From the NCBI GenBank assembly GCA_016926235.1, contig JAFGOZ010000360.1, positions 1 to 5,965 of the forward strand: a stretch of DNA of 5,965 nt, in the 5' to 3' direction. Positions 1 to 5,965 of this stretch are shown one piece after another; within the stretch, counting starts at the first letter, position 1, and each line of letters starts with the position of its first letter. Both the position numbers and the translations under genes were made by a program. The notes under the pieces were generated by a model. The model saw nothing but the letters and a program-made list of their open reading frames with translations. It did not search any database and was not told where the DNA came from. The stretch is from Bacteroidales bacterium. GTDB lineage: Bacteria; Bacteroidota; Bacteroidia; Bacteroidales; UBA10428.

Positions 1-825
1 AAACTGGCAAACGATTCGTCTCACACAATTTCTTCAGCCAATGAAAGCGGCACGTACAGGCTCGTTCTTGAGAATGAATACGGTTGCGTTTCCGACACTT
101 CCAAAACGAAGACAATAACCATACACCAGTCGCCACAGATGGAAACTATAAATCCTTCTTCAGCCACCTTGTGCAACGGCGAAAGTATTCCTTTGTATAT
201 TCCCCTAAGAAGCGGTGTTAACTACAAATGGTATAAAAACAATATATTGCAGGCCGGGGCTAACAACAATACGCTTAACATAGAGAAAGAAGGAAATTAC
301 ATAGTCGAAATCAGCAACAATTTTTGTTCTGTTGTTAGCGAACCCTCAGCAATAACGGTTTTAACCATTCCAAAACCAGAACTGAATTACACAGGAGTTG
401 TGGAGACCTGTCCATCGGGTGAAATCACACTTGAACTCGAAGATAAATTAACCGGGTATCAATATACGTGGTCAGATGGAACTTCTGCAGGAACGAATTT
501 CCAATACAGCCAGCCTTTCGAGAATAAGCAATACTGGATTACACGTTCAAAATCGGGTTGCGAAAACACTTCTGATACTGTGAAGATTAAAACAACATCA
601 GACCTTGACTCTGCCCATGTAACTGTTTTTGGCAACACCATTTGGTACATTGGCTGCAGCAATAAAAACATAGCTGCCTATCAATGGTATAAAAATGGAA
701 AACCTATTTTGGATGAAAAGGATAAAATTTGTATGGTTGGGGCTGTTAATGGTTCCGACACACTGTATTACCAGGTGAAAGTAACCGACATTTATGGATG
801 TACAGCCTGGTCGGGAACTGAAAAG
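1..825 (+). repeat. Array of Ig-like repeats in the upstream protein
   Basis: There are three full and one partial degenerate protein repeats of about 75-80 residues. Each full copy has a Cys early in the B-strand region, a Trp in the C strand (19 residues later in the first full copy, 20 in the second, 10 in the third) and a second Cys 48-51 residues after the first, near a GC or FC turn. The pattern fits the Ig-like/PKD-like repeats common in Bacteroidota surface proteins. A disulfide between the paired cysteines is an inference. Confidence 0.75.
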
Positions 826-1122
826 ATCTATGCTGATAGGGCCAATTTTAAAAGTGCTTCTGGTCTGAAACTACCAACTCAACTTGAAGTTTATCCTAAT
901 CCTAATGACGGAAACTTTACGATTAAAGTTGAAAGCCTGTATCTAGGCGAGGTAAGAATTGCTGTCTACAACTCAACAGGCAAAGTAGTTTTCTTGGATA
1001 TTTTTAAAAAATCTGTTTATTCAACAAGTAACGACTATAAGCTGGAGTTAACTCCTGGGATCTATTCTTTTCAAATAATAACGGGAACAAATGTTTGGGC
1101 AGAGCATTTAGTAGTTGAATAA
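1..1122 (+). CDS. 3' end of a large secreted Ig-like-repeat protein with T9SS C-terminal sorting domain (5' truncated)
   Basis: The frame is open from base 1 to the TAA at 1120-1122, giving 373 residues with no start in view; the protein begins upstream of the window. The ATG at 139 lies inside an Ig-like repeat boundary and is not a credible start. Residues 1-45 are the end of one Ig-like repeat (ends in a GTYRL strand and Cys29). Three more follow, at about 46-122 (Cys58, Trp77, Cys109), 123-200 (Cys137, Trp157, Cys187) and 201-275 (Cys219, Trp229, Cys267), with WYKN-type C strands. After a linker, residues 293-373 match a type A T9SS sorting domain: VYPNPNDGNF at 297-306, a VYNSTGK strand, then GIYSF and a terminal HLVVE. 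In this family the domain directs export across the outer membrane by the Por/Spr machinery and is usually cleaved, with anchoring or release. The substrate or partner is unknown; a stalk or adhesion role is inferred. Confidence 0.93.
   Translation, partial: KLANDSSHTISSANESGTYRLVLENEYGCVSDTSKTKTITIHQSPQMETINPSSATLCNGESIPLYIPLRSGVNYKWYKNNILQAGANNNTLNIEKEGNYIVEISNNFCSVVSEPSAITVLTIPKPELNYTGVVETCPSGEITLELEDKLTGYQYTWSDGTSAGTNFQYSQPFENKQYWITRSKSGCENTSDTVKIKTTSDLDSAHVTVFGNTIWYIGCSNKNIAAYQWYKNGKPILDEKDKICMVGAVNGSDTLYYQVKVTDIYGCTAWSGTEKIYADRANFKSASGLKLPTQLEVYPNPNDGNFTIKVESLYLGEVRIAVYNSTGKVVFLDIFKKSVYSTSNDYKLELTPGIYSFQIITGTNVWAEHLVVE
877..1119 (+). other. T9SS type A sorting domain (coding segment)
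   Basis: This codes for the last 81 residues of the upstream protein. The YPNP-x2-G entry motif at residues 298-304, the central VYNSTGK segment and the GIYSFQI strand near the end are the hallmarks of the Por secretion system C-terminal sorting domain. The domain is complete, so this gene ends normally and is not broken at its 3' end. Confidence 0.93.
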
Positions 1123-1201
1123 GAAAACGACTCGTTTGTCAATAATTGATTGGCTTTTAAATAGTTGTTTTGTATATTGTGTTTCAATAAAAGTCTCATA
1201 A
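1123..1201 (+). promoter_or_regulatory. Intergenic spacer with weak candidate Bacteroidota promoter
   Basis: The 79-bp AT-rich gap separates two co-directional genes. A possible Bacteroidota-type promoter is ATTG at 1149-1152, a 20-bp spacer, then TATATTG at 1173-1179. This resembles the TTTG / TAnnTTTG consensus but misses one base in each box. The site is about 22 bp upstream of the start codon at 1202, so any 5' leader would be short. No Shine-Dalgarno sequence is visible before that start, only AT-rich sequence, as is usual in this phylum. No strong terminator is seen, so read-through from the upstream gene is possible and the two genes may be co-transcribed. Confidence 0.3.
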
Positions 1202-1285
1202 ATGTTTACTATACCCCATAAAATACAATCCAAATGCTTTTTAGCATTATTAATTCAATCTATACTATTAGCTGCGCTCACCGGT
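1202..1285 (+). other. Signal peptide (coding segment)
   Basis: Residues 1-28 have a basic N-region (His6, Lys7, Lys11), a hydrophobic core from about 13 to 26 and a probable signal peptidase I site after LTG, with Gln29 at the +1 position. Gln at +1 is a known preference of Bacteroidota signal peptidase I substrates. There is no lipobox Cys at +1; Cys32 lies three residues further on and belongs to the GEVED domain. The exact cleavage site is inferred. Confidence 0.85.
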
Positions 1286-4200
1286 CAGGAGTATTGCATT
1301 CCTAATCCAACAAACGGGACAATTTATGGTGATTTTATTGATGGAGTAAGTCTTGAAGAGATTTACAATTGGAATACTGGTGGCCAAGGTGACACTAATT
1401 ATACCCGATATTATTCAAAAGCAAATCTCATTGAGGGGCATTCATACAGCCTGTTAATACGCGCTGGAAATTATTCACTTGATACATATTCTGCATGGAT
1501 AGATTTTAATCAAAATGGCATATTTGAAAGTACAGAGTTTCTCGGTAGTTTTAGAACATCTGTTGCCAACCAAGAAAGTACAATCAATTTTACTGTGCCA
1601 TCGGATATTCCTGTTGGATCAACCAGGTTGCGAGTAAGATGCACCTATACAACCAGCCCAACACCTTGCGATTATCATAGCTATGGTGAAACCGAAGATT
1701 ATAACATTGAAATAAAAGCTGCAGCTCCCTATCCATACTCAACAAATTTTAACGTGCTTGACAAATACTGGGACCTTGATAACGGACTAAACGAAATTGA
1801 ACATAGCACTGCCTCAAACGAAGAAAATATGGTCCTCAGTTTTACCAAAACAACTGTTAATGTTATCAATATCTTTGGCGAGGCCGACCTGCTTATTGAC
1901 CTATCCTCAAGTATAAACCCTGAATTAGTTTTTAAATACAGAGAATTAAAAAATTATTATCCCTTAAACAACAAACTATATTTTTCAGATGATGGGGGAG
2001 ATTCTTTTACAGAAATCGGCATTTTCTATTCAAGTGACGGAAAATGGCAAATTAATTCCGTAGATATAAAAAAGTATGCACTGGAAAATGGTTTGTCTCT
2101 TAATTCCGAATTTGTAATACGATTTGAAACCGCAACAAAAATGGCAGACAGTAAACTTTCGGCCATTGAATTTGATGATATCTCAGTCAAAGAAGGTGCA
2201 GAATTGTGGAAGTTTCAGGAACAAGCTACAAACAGCTCTCTTTATAAAGAACATTATTCGATTTATAATTCTGGTGATTTTGATAATGATGGAGACAGAG
2301 ATAGCATAATCAGTGATGTTTTAAACAGAAATGATGAAGGTACTTATACACCTTTATCTGATTGCGGATTAGTAAACCTTTCTGATATAAATTCTTTGTT
2401 TATAGACATTGACAATGACCAGCAAAAAGAAATAATAATTAATGGCTGGGCAGAAGCCAATAAATATACTAAGATATACAAGTATATAGGGAATGATAAG
2501 TTTGAAGAAGTCCCCTATGCATTACCCGGAAGTATTCAGAAATTTATTGCAGGAGATCTTAACAACGACGGATTGTCTGATTTAGTCCTGTTGCATACCA
2601 AAACATATTTAACCGGAAATATTGGTGAAATTTTATTAAACAATGGAGATAACAGTTTCTCAAAACAACCCTATAATCTGATTCATAAAAATACCGGCAC
2701 TTACCGCCCTGTATTAATAGACTTCGATAATGATGGAGATTTGGACTATTTTATACCTCCCTCAACTATTTACCGGAATGACATAGACAGCCTGGTTCAT
2801 ATTTTTACTGATATTAACTTCTCAAGTGCATCTTTTTACGATTATGATGGAGATGGTGATATAGATATAGTTAACCCAACAAATGTATACATTAACCAGG
2901 GGACATATAATAATAGCTCCCCCAGCACACCTAGTGCTGTAAGTTCTAAAATCAACGGACAATTTGTAAATCTTCGCTGGAAAAAAAGTATAGATACAGA
3001 ATCAACTCACTTAATGTATAATATACGAATTGGAACAACATCCGGAAGCAATGATGTTTTTGAAAGTTTCTCAACAATTTCCGGTGATTTTTTGCTCAAC
3101 CAATCAAGCAATGTAGGCTTTAACAACAATTGGTATCTTAAACTACCAGCTGGAGATTATTATTGGAGTGTTCAAGCCATCGACCAGCAATATAACAGTT
3201 CAGCATTTACAACGTCACAGGCCTTTACTATTGAAGAAAATTTTACCAAGTTTTTTAACTATTATATGGATGACCAGGCAACTGTTGCAGTTGGTGATAT
3301 TGATAATAATAGTATGATTGATATTATTTACACAGATGGGTACATTGAAGAACCATTCCCTGATGAAAATTATGCTAAAAGCATATTGAATTATACACCC
3401 GATAGCATTGTTGTACATGAAACTGGATTAAATCTTTTTGCCGGAGGTTTTGTTCATTTATATAATTATTTAAACAATATCAGTTATGGTTTTACGGGCT
3501 ACACATACACCGAATCTTCTGGTATATTAACAATTTCGGATATCTATAATAATCCGCTGTTGGGTTTAAGGGAAGGCCTTGGAGTATTTGGCGACTTAAA
3601 CAATGATGGGAGTTGTGATCAGTTGTTTTCATTAAAATACCCTTATTCTAATATTTATAACACTGAAATATACCTGAACGAAAATGGAATCTACAACCTC
3701 TATAATCATAATTTACCCGATATTTTTCAGGGGTTCAGCACGTATTCTGATCATGTAAATACTTTTACTACTTCTATAGCAATTATTGATTACGATAACG
3801 ATTTGGACAACGACATTTTCATATCGGGGGTCGATGAAAGTCTAAACTACTACAGCCATATTTATGAAAACAATAATATGCAATTCACTAAAAAAGAATT
3901 CGGATTTATCCCTATGTTCAAAACCTCAGTTGATTGGGCTGATTATGACAATGACGGTGATTTGGATTTATTGATTTCGGGAGAAGATGAAGGGGGAAAT
4001 CAACTTACTTCATTATACAAGAATAATATAACCAGTTTTCATTATATCGATTTACAATTAAACCACATGGGTGCAGTTGGTTGGGGCGATTTTAATGCCG
4101 ATGGTTTAATGGACTTTTTCTCTGAAGATTATGTGTATTTCAACGTAGGTAATGATATATTCGTTCAGTCTGAGGATATGGTTTCAAATCCGGTAAAATG

Positions 4201-5965
4201 TGTCGATTTTAATAAGGATGGCCGACTTGATTTACTTACTTTAAACGGAGTATATATAAATAACTGGGGCAATATAAATACCCCACCGTCTGCGCCTCAA
4301 AATTTAACTCATTATTCTCCTGATAGTAATAATATTACCTTAATCTGGGATAAAGCAAATGATGCAGAAAACTCTGCCGGATTAACCTATAATATCTTCA
4401 TCGGCACTAGTCCGGATATTGCAGATATAGTATCCCCGGCTTCTGATTTAACAAGTGGATTCCGTAAAATTATTTCGATTGGAAACACAGGTTGCGATAC
4501 TTCCTGGAACCTTAAAGGGCTTGAGTTAGGCAAATATTACTGGAAAGTTCAGGCCATTGATCATTCATTTGAGGGTGGTAGCTGGTCAGTAATCGACTCT
4601 TTTTATGTAACAGAAGTTAGTACTAATTTCTCGTTTAATGATGTTTGCTTTGGCTCACCAACGACATTCACTGATTTATCTGTTACAACCGATACTATTA
4701 TTGCATGGAAATGGCTATTTGACGATGGGACAGCATCGACCGAACAAAACCCAACACACCTCTTCCAAACTGCTGACGCATTCGATGTTACACTATGGGC
4801 ATATTCAGAATCAGGCGATAGTAGCAGCCGCACTCAAAAAGTTATTGTATACCCTGCGCCTGATGCATCCTTTTCTGTTGATCCAGTTTGTATTGGCGAT
4901 GTTTCCTATTTTACAAACCATTCAGATACCTCAACAATAACAGTAAATAGTTGGTTATGGGATTTTGGCAATTCTAAAACCTCAGACGTTAAGGACGATG
5001 AAATACAAACCTATACCGCATCAGACACTGCAACACTTACCATATATGCCACCAATGGCTGTTGGGATACTGACACACAAAGTGTTATAGTGGCTGAAAT
5101 TCCAAAAATATCAATAGGTTTAGCCGCTGGCTATAGTAATAGTTTTTGCAAAAACGACAGTACGGTTCTGCTTGTTGAAGGAAATGAAAATTTTGACTTT
5201 CAGTGGACACTGAATGGTGTTGACATCACTGGCGAGACTGATACATTTCTGATTGTTAAATCTGTAAATGGCAACTATGGAATAGTTGTAACAAATTCGT
5301 TGGCTAATTGTACTGATGAAGATAATATAAGCATTTTGATAGATGAAAATCCGGATCAACCTTCCATTTCCCTTGAACCGGGCTATGCAAGCTATCTTTG
5401 CGATGGTGAAGATGCCCTGTTATCGACAAATATGCTACCCGGGCACAAATATGAATGGTTTAGGGGAGAATCGTTCGAAGCCAGAAATATTGAACAGATA
5501 TTTGTAAACAAGGCTGGAAAATACGCTCTCAAAGTAACCGACAGTCTTACCGGCTGCTCAAATACAATATCCGACACCTTTGAAATTGCTGTGACTGAAG
5601 CCCCGGAAGTGCCATCAATAAACCCGTGGCAAGATCAGGAATTCTGTTTTGGGGAACATGTTTTATTAAGTGTTGAAGAAGTTGCTCTACTAAAATATCG
5701 CTGGTATAAAAACGGTGAGCTTTTACCTAACGATACGTTAAGTAACCTCATGGTAACCCAAACAGGGAACTACTCGCTTATTGTTATAAATCCGTTTGGT
5801 TGTATGAAATTCAGTAAAGATACTGTTGATGTCCAGGTAAATGCCCTTCCTCCCAAACCATCTATTCTAATCACTGGTGAAACTGAATTCTGTTCCGATA
5901 TTAACGAAACTCAATTAAGCTCATCGGGAACTGCCGAGGTATTTCACTGGATTTTTAATGAGTCA
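1202..5965 (+). CDS. Giant secreted GEVED / FG-GAP (VCBS) / FN3 / PKD / Ig-like multidomain surface protein (3' truncated)
   Basis: The frame is open for 1588 codons with no stop up to the last base, so the C-terminus lies outside the window. The start is well fixed: an in-frame TAA (1199-1201) directly precedes the ATG, and a signal peptide follows at once. Order of domains by residue: signal peptide 1-28; GEVED 31-170; beta-sandwich-like segment 172-331; five Asp-rich FG-GAP/VCBS loops 358-557; FN3-like 572-679; about six more loops 698-1012; FN3-like 1027-1138; two PKD-like domains 1139-1219 and 1220-1301; Ig-like repeats from 1302, the fourth cut off by the window edge. The Asp loops should bind calcium. 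No enzyme motif is visible, so adhesion, ligand binding or a structural surface role is inferred. The upstream gene ends in the same kind of Ig-like repeats plus a T9SS sorting domain, so this protein is probably also a T9SS cargo, but its own sorting domain is not in view. Confidence 0.95.
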   Translation, partial: MFTIPHKIQSKCFLALLIQSILLAALTGQEYCIPNPTNGTIYGDFIDGVSLEEIYNWNTGGQGDTNYTRYYSKANLIEGHSYSLLIRAGNYSLDTYSAWIDFNQNGIFESTEFLGSFRTSVANQESTINFTVPSDIPVGSTRLRVRCTYTTSPTPCDYHSYGETEDYNIEIKAAAPYPYSTNFNVLDKYWDLDNGLNEIEHSTASNEENMVLSFTKTTVNVINIFGEADLLIDLSSSINPELVFKYRELKNYYPLNNKLYFSDDGGDSFTEIGIFYSSDGKWQINSVDIKKYALENGLSLNSEFVIRFETATKMADSKLSAIEFDDISVKEGAELWKFQEQATNSSLYKEHYSIYNSGDFDNDGDRDSIISDVLNRNDEGTYTPLSDCGLVNLSDINSLFIDIDNDQQKEIIINGWAEANKYTKIYKYIGNDKFEEVPYALPGSIQKFIAGDLNNDGLSDLVLLHTKTYLTGNIGEILLNNGDNSFSKQPYNLIHKNTGTYRPVLIDFDNDGDLDYFIPPSTIYRNDIDSLVHIFTDINFSSASFYDYDGDGDIDIVNPTNVYINQGTYNNSSPSTPSAVSSKINGQFVNLRWKKSIDTESTHLMYNIRIGTTSGSNDVFESFSTISGDFLLNQSSNVGFNNNWYLKLPAGDYYWSVQAIDQQYNSSAFTTSQAFTIEENFTKFFNYYMDDQATVAVGDIDNNSMIDIIYTDGYIEEPFPDENYAKSILNYTPDSIVVHETGLNLFAGGFVHLYNYLNNISYGFTGYTYTESSGILTISDIYNNPLLGLREGLGVFGDLNNDGSCDQLFSLKYPYSNIYNTEIYLNENGIYNLYNHNLPDIFQGFSTYSDHVNTFTTSIAIIDYDNDLDNDIFISGVDESLNYYSHIYENNNMQFTKKEFGFIPMFKTSVDWADYDNDGDLDLLISGEDEGGNQLTSLYKNNITSFHYIDLQLNHMGAVGWGDFNADGLMDFFSEDYVYFNVGNDIFVQSEDMVSNPVKCVDFNKDGRLDLLTLNGVYINNWGNINTPPSAPQNLTHYSPDSNNITLIWDKANDAENSAGLTYNIFIGTSPDIADIVSPASDLTSGFRKIISIGNTGCDTSWNLKGLELGKYYWKVQAIDHSFEGGSWSVIDSFYVTEVSTNFSFNDVCFGSPTTFTDLSVTTDTIIAWKWLFDDGTASTEQNPTHLFQTADAFDVTLWAYSESGDSSSRTQKVIVYPAPDASFSVDPVCIGDVSYFTNHSDTSTITVNSWLWDFGNSKTSDVKDDEIQTYTASDTATLTIYATNGCWDTDTQSVIVAEIPKISIGLAAGYSNSFCKNDSTVLLVEGNENFDFQWTLNGVDITGETDTFLIVKSVNGNYGIVVTNSLANCTDEDNISILIDENPDQPSISLEPGYASYLCDGEDALLSTNMLPGHKYEWFRGESFEARNIEQIFVNKAGKYALKVTDSLTGCSNTISDTFEIAVTEAPEVPSINPWQDQEFCFGEHVLLSVEEVALLKYRWYKNGELLPNDTLSNLMVTQTGNYSLIVINPFGCMKFSKDTVDVQVNALPPKPSILITGETEFCSDINETQLSSSGTAEVFHWIFNES
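1292..1711 (+). other. GEVED domain (coding segment)
   Basis: Residues 31-170 begin with YCIPNPTNGT right after the signal peptide, contain WIDFNQNGIFE at 99-109 and a GSTRLRVR strand, and end in GETEDY at 162-167, the variant here of the GEVEDY signature that names the family. GEVED domains sit in large secreted Bacteroidota proteins, often with T9SS sorting domains or proteases. The Asp/Asn-rich WIDFN loop probably binds a metal ion. The ligand is not known. Confidence 0.88.
1715..2194 (+). other. Probable beta-sandwich (MAM/galactose-binding-like) segment
   Basis: Residues 172-331 have alternating strand-like segments, among them a YFSDDGGDSF turn followed by a KWQINSVDI strand, and close with EFDDISVKE (323-331). 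That ending is typical of the last strand of jelly-roll domains such as MAM or galactose-binding folds in extracellular proteins. I cannot assign a family with certainty; the call rests on the closing motif and the context between two beta-rich domains. Confidence 0.5.
2273..2872 (+). repeat. First block of FG-GAP/VCBS calcium-loop repeats (five)
   Basis: Asp-rich loops occur at residues 358-367 (GDFDNDGDRD), 402-408 (DIDNDQQ, degenerate), 451-460 (GDLNNDGLSD), 507-515 (DFDNDGDLD) and 547-555 (DYDGDGDID). They start 40-55 residues apart. The pattern D-x-[DN]-x-D-G-x-x-D is the calcium-binding loop of FG-GAP/VCBS beta-propeller blades. The second loop has lost its Gly and its final Asp and probably binds calcium poorly. 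Five visible blades is fewer than the usual seven of an integrin-like propeller, so some blades may lack a recognisable loop. Confidence 0.88.
2915..3238 (+). repeat. FN3-like domain, copy 1
   Basis: Residues 572-679 start with a Pro/Ser-rich hinge (SPSTPSAV), carry a LRW strand, then YNIRIGTT (606-613) and close with YYWSVQAID (653-661) and an AFTIEE strand. This is the FN3-like domain that regularly follows FG-GAP repeats in Bacteroidota surface proteins. It is related to copy 2 (residues 1027-1138), which has the same YNI-x-IGT and YYW-x-VQAID landmarks. Confidence 0.75.
3293..4237 (+). repeat. Second block of FG-GAP/VCBS calcium-loop repeats (about six)
   Basis: Loops occur at residues 698-707 (GDIDNNSMID), 797-806 (GDLNNDGSCD), 863-871 (DYDNDLDND), 914-922 (DYDNDGDLD), 962-971 (GDFNADGLMD) and 1002-1010 (DFNKDGRLD). 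Spacing is 39-65 residues except for a 99-residue gap between the first two, which could hide one blade without a loop and would bring the total to seven. The loop at 863-871 replaces the central Gly by Leu. Together with the following FN3-like domain this repeats the layout of the first block. Confidence 0.88.
4280..4615 (+). repeat. FN3-like domain, copy 2
   Basis: Residues 1027-1138 open with TPPSAPQNL, a classic FN3 entry, have an ITLIWD strand, YNIFIGTS at 1063-1070, a DIVSPASDL segment, and YYWKVQAID at 1112-1120, ending in SFYVTE. It is closer to the family's usual form than copy 1, keeping the SPASDLTSGFRK stretch that copy 1 has only in diverged form. It marks the end of the propeller part and the start of the PKD/Ig-like stalk. 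Confidence 0.8.
4616..5104 (+). repeat. Two PKD-like domains
   Basis: Domain 1 (residues 1139-1219) has Cys1149 and the PKD signature variant WKWLFDDG at 1169-1176, followed by a QNPTHLF segment that matches the usual NP-x-H-x-[FY] stretch. Domain 2 (1220-1301) has WLWDFGN at 1251-1257 and a weaker, diverged second half with CWDTDTQ near its end. PKD domains are beta-sandwich spacers or binding domains in secreted proteins. Domain 1 is a confident call; domain 2 rests on the W-x-FG motif and equal length. Confidence 0.8.
5105..5965 (+). repeat. Ig-like repeat array (three full, one cut by the window edge)
   Basis: Repeats lie at residues 1302-1386, 1387-1470, 1471-1552 and 1553-1588 (cut). 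Landmark residues are Cys1316/Trp1335/Cys1370, Cys1400/Trp1419/Cys1452, Cys1482/Trp1501/Cys1534 and Cys1564/Trp1583. The Cys-to-Trp step is 19 in all four, and Cys-to-Cys is 52-54. GNY or GKY before the last strand and WYKN or WFRG in the C strand match the upstream protein's repeats. The array probably continues past the window to a T9SS sorting domain. Confidence 0.82.

Noticed and set aside
459..671. Minus-strand open frame of 70 codons
   Set aside because: It is antisense to Ig-like repeats with strong protein-level conservation; no start context or domain supports it.
139..1122. A gene starting at the ATG at 139
   Set aside because: The same frame is open back to base 1 and encodes the end of a further Ig-like repeat, and residues after the ATG show no signal peptide. 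This Met is internal to a larger truncated protein.
1125..1137. Inverted repeat AAACG-ACT-CGTTT just after the first gene, as a terminator
   Set aside because: The stem is only 5 bp, mostly A-T pairs, and no T-tract follows directly. A strong intrinsic terminator cannot be supported.
1139..1149. Palindrome TCAATAATTGA as an operator
   Set aside because: Arms are 5 bp around one base in very AT-rich DNA, so chance is a sufficient explanation; no regulator gene is nearby.
2124..2309. Plus-strand open frame of 61 codons
   Set aside because: It overlaps the large gene across the end of the beta-sandwich segment and the first FG-GAP loop, which are clearly coding in the other frame.
3215..3418. 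Minus-strand open frame of 67 codons, Ile/Asn-rich and hydrophobic
   Set aside because: It is antisense to the second FG-GAP block; its Ile/Asn runs are the complement of Asn/Asp codons (aat, gat) in the real gene.
2273..4237. Repeated gat-aat-gat-gga type DNA strings as a CRISPR or DNA-level repeat array
   Set aside because: The strings are short, vary in sequence and spacing and are in frame, encoding the Asp loops of FG-GAP/VCBS repeats. They are protein repeats.
2273..4237. Asp-rich loops as EF-hands or dockerin repeats
   Set aside because: Loops are separated by 40-65 residues of beta-strand-like sequence and are preceded by G-D-[FLI] strands, as in FG-GAP blades; no flanking helices of EF-hand or dockerin type are seen.
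4638..4940. Plus-strand open frame of 100 codons
   Set aside because: It lies fully inside the PKD-coding part of the large gene in another frame, has low-complexity His/Gln/Leu content and matches no domain.
4603..5577. Minus-strand open frames at 4603-4833, 5120-5359 and 5392-5577
   Set aside because: All are antisense to PKD and Ig-like coding sequence whose motifs are intact on the plus strand.

Overview
The window looks like chromosomal DNA from a member of the Bacteroidota, probably a free-living or gut-type Bacteroidales/Marinilabiliales/Flavobacteriia-like lineage; the sequence does not fix the genus. The evidence is a type IX secretion (T9SS) C-terminal sorting domain on the first gene, a GEVED domain and FG-GAP/VCBS repeats on the second, a signal peptide followed by Gln (the Bacteroidota 'Q-rule'), AT-rich DNA, and no clear Shine-Dalgarno sequence.

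The window is almost wholly filled by two large, tandem, plus-strand genes for secreted surface proteins, and both run off an edge. Bases 1-1122 are the 3' end of the first: at least three and a half Ig-like repeats followed by a T9SS sorting domain and a TAA stop. Bases 1123-1201 are a 79-bp AT-rich spacer with a weak candidate promoter. Bases 1202-5965 are the 5' part of the second gene. Its frame is open without a stop for 1588 codons up to the last base, which is easy to miss because it has no stop inside the window.

The second protein reads, N to C: signal peptide, GEVED domain, a beta-sandwich-like segment, a block of five FG-GAP/VCBS Asp-rich loops, an FN3-like domain, a second block of about six such loops, a second FN3-like domain, two PKD-like domains, and then Ig-like repeats of the same type as those in the first protein. 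The shared repeat has Cys, Trp 19 residues later, and a second Cys about 50 residues after the first. This suggests that the two genes are tandem paralogues, or at least share their C-terminal stalk, and that the second gene also ends in a T9SS sorting domain beyond the window.

The likely role is a large, calcium-stabilised, cell-surface or released multidomain protein (adhesion or binding). No catalytic domain is visible. I see no RNA genes, mobile elements, CRISPR arrays or defence genes. The window is not obviously a new system; the main points of interest are the duplicated propeller-FN3 module and the regular Cys/Trp repeat shared by both genes.
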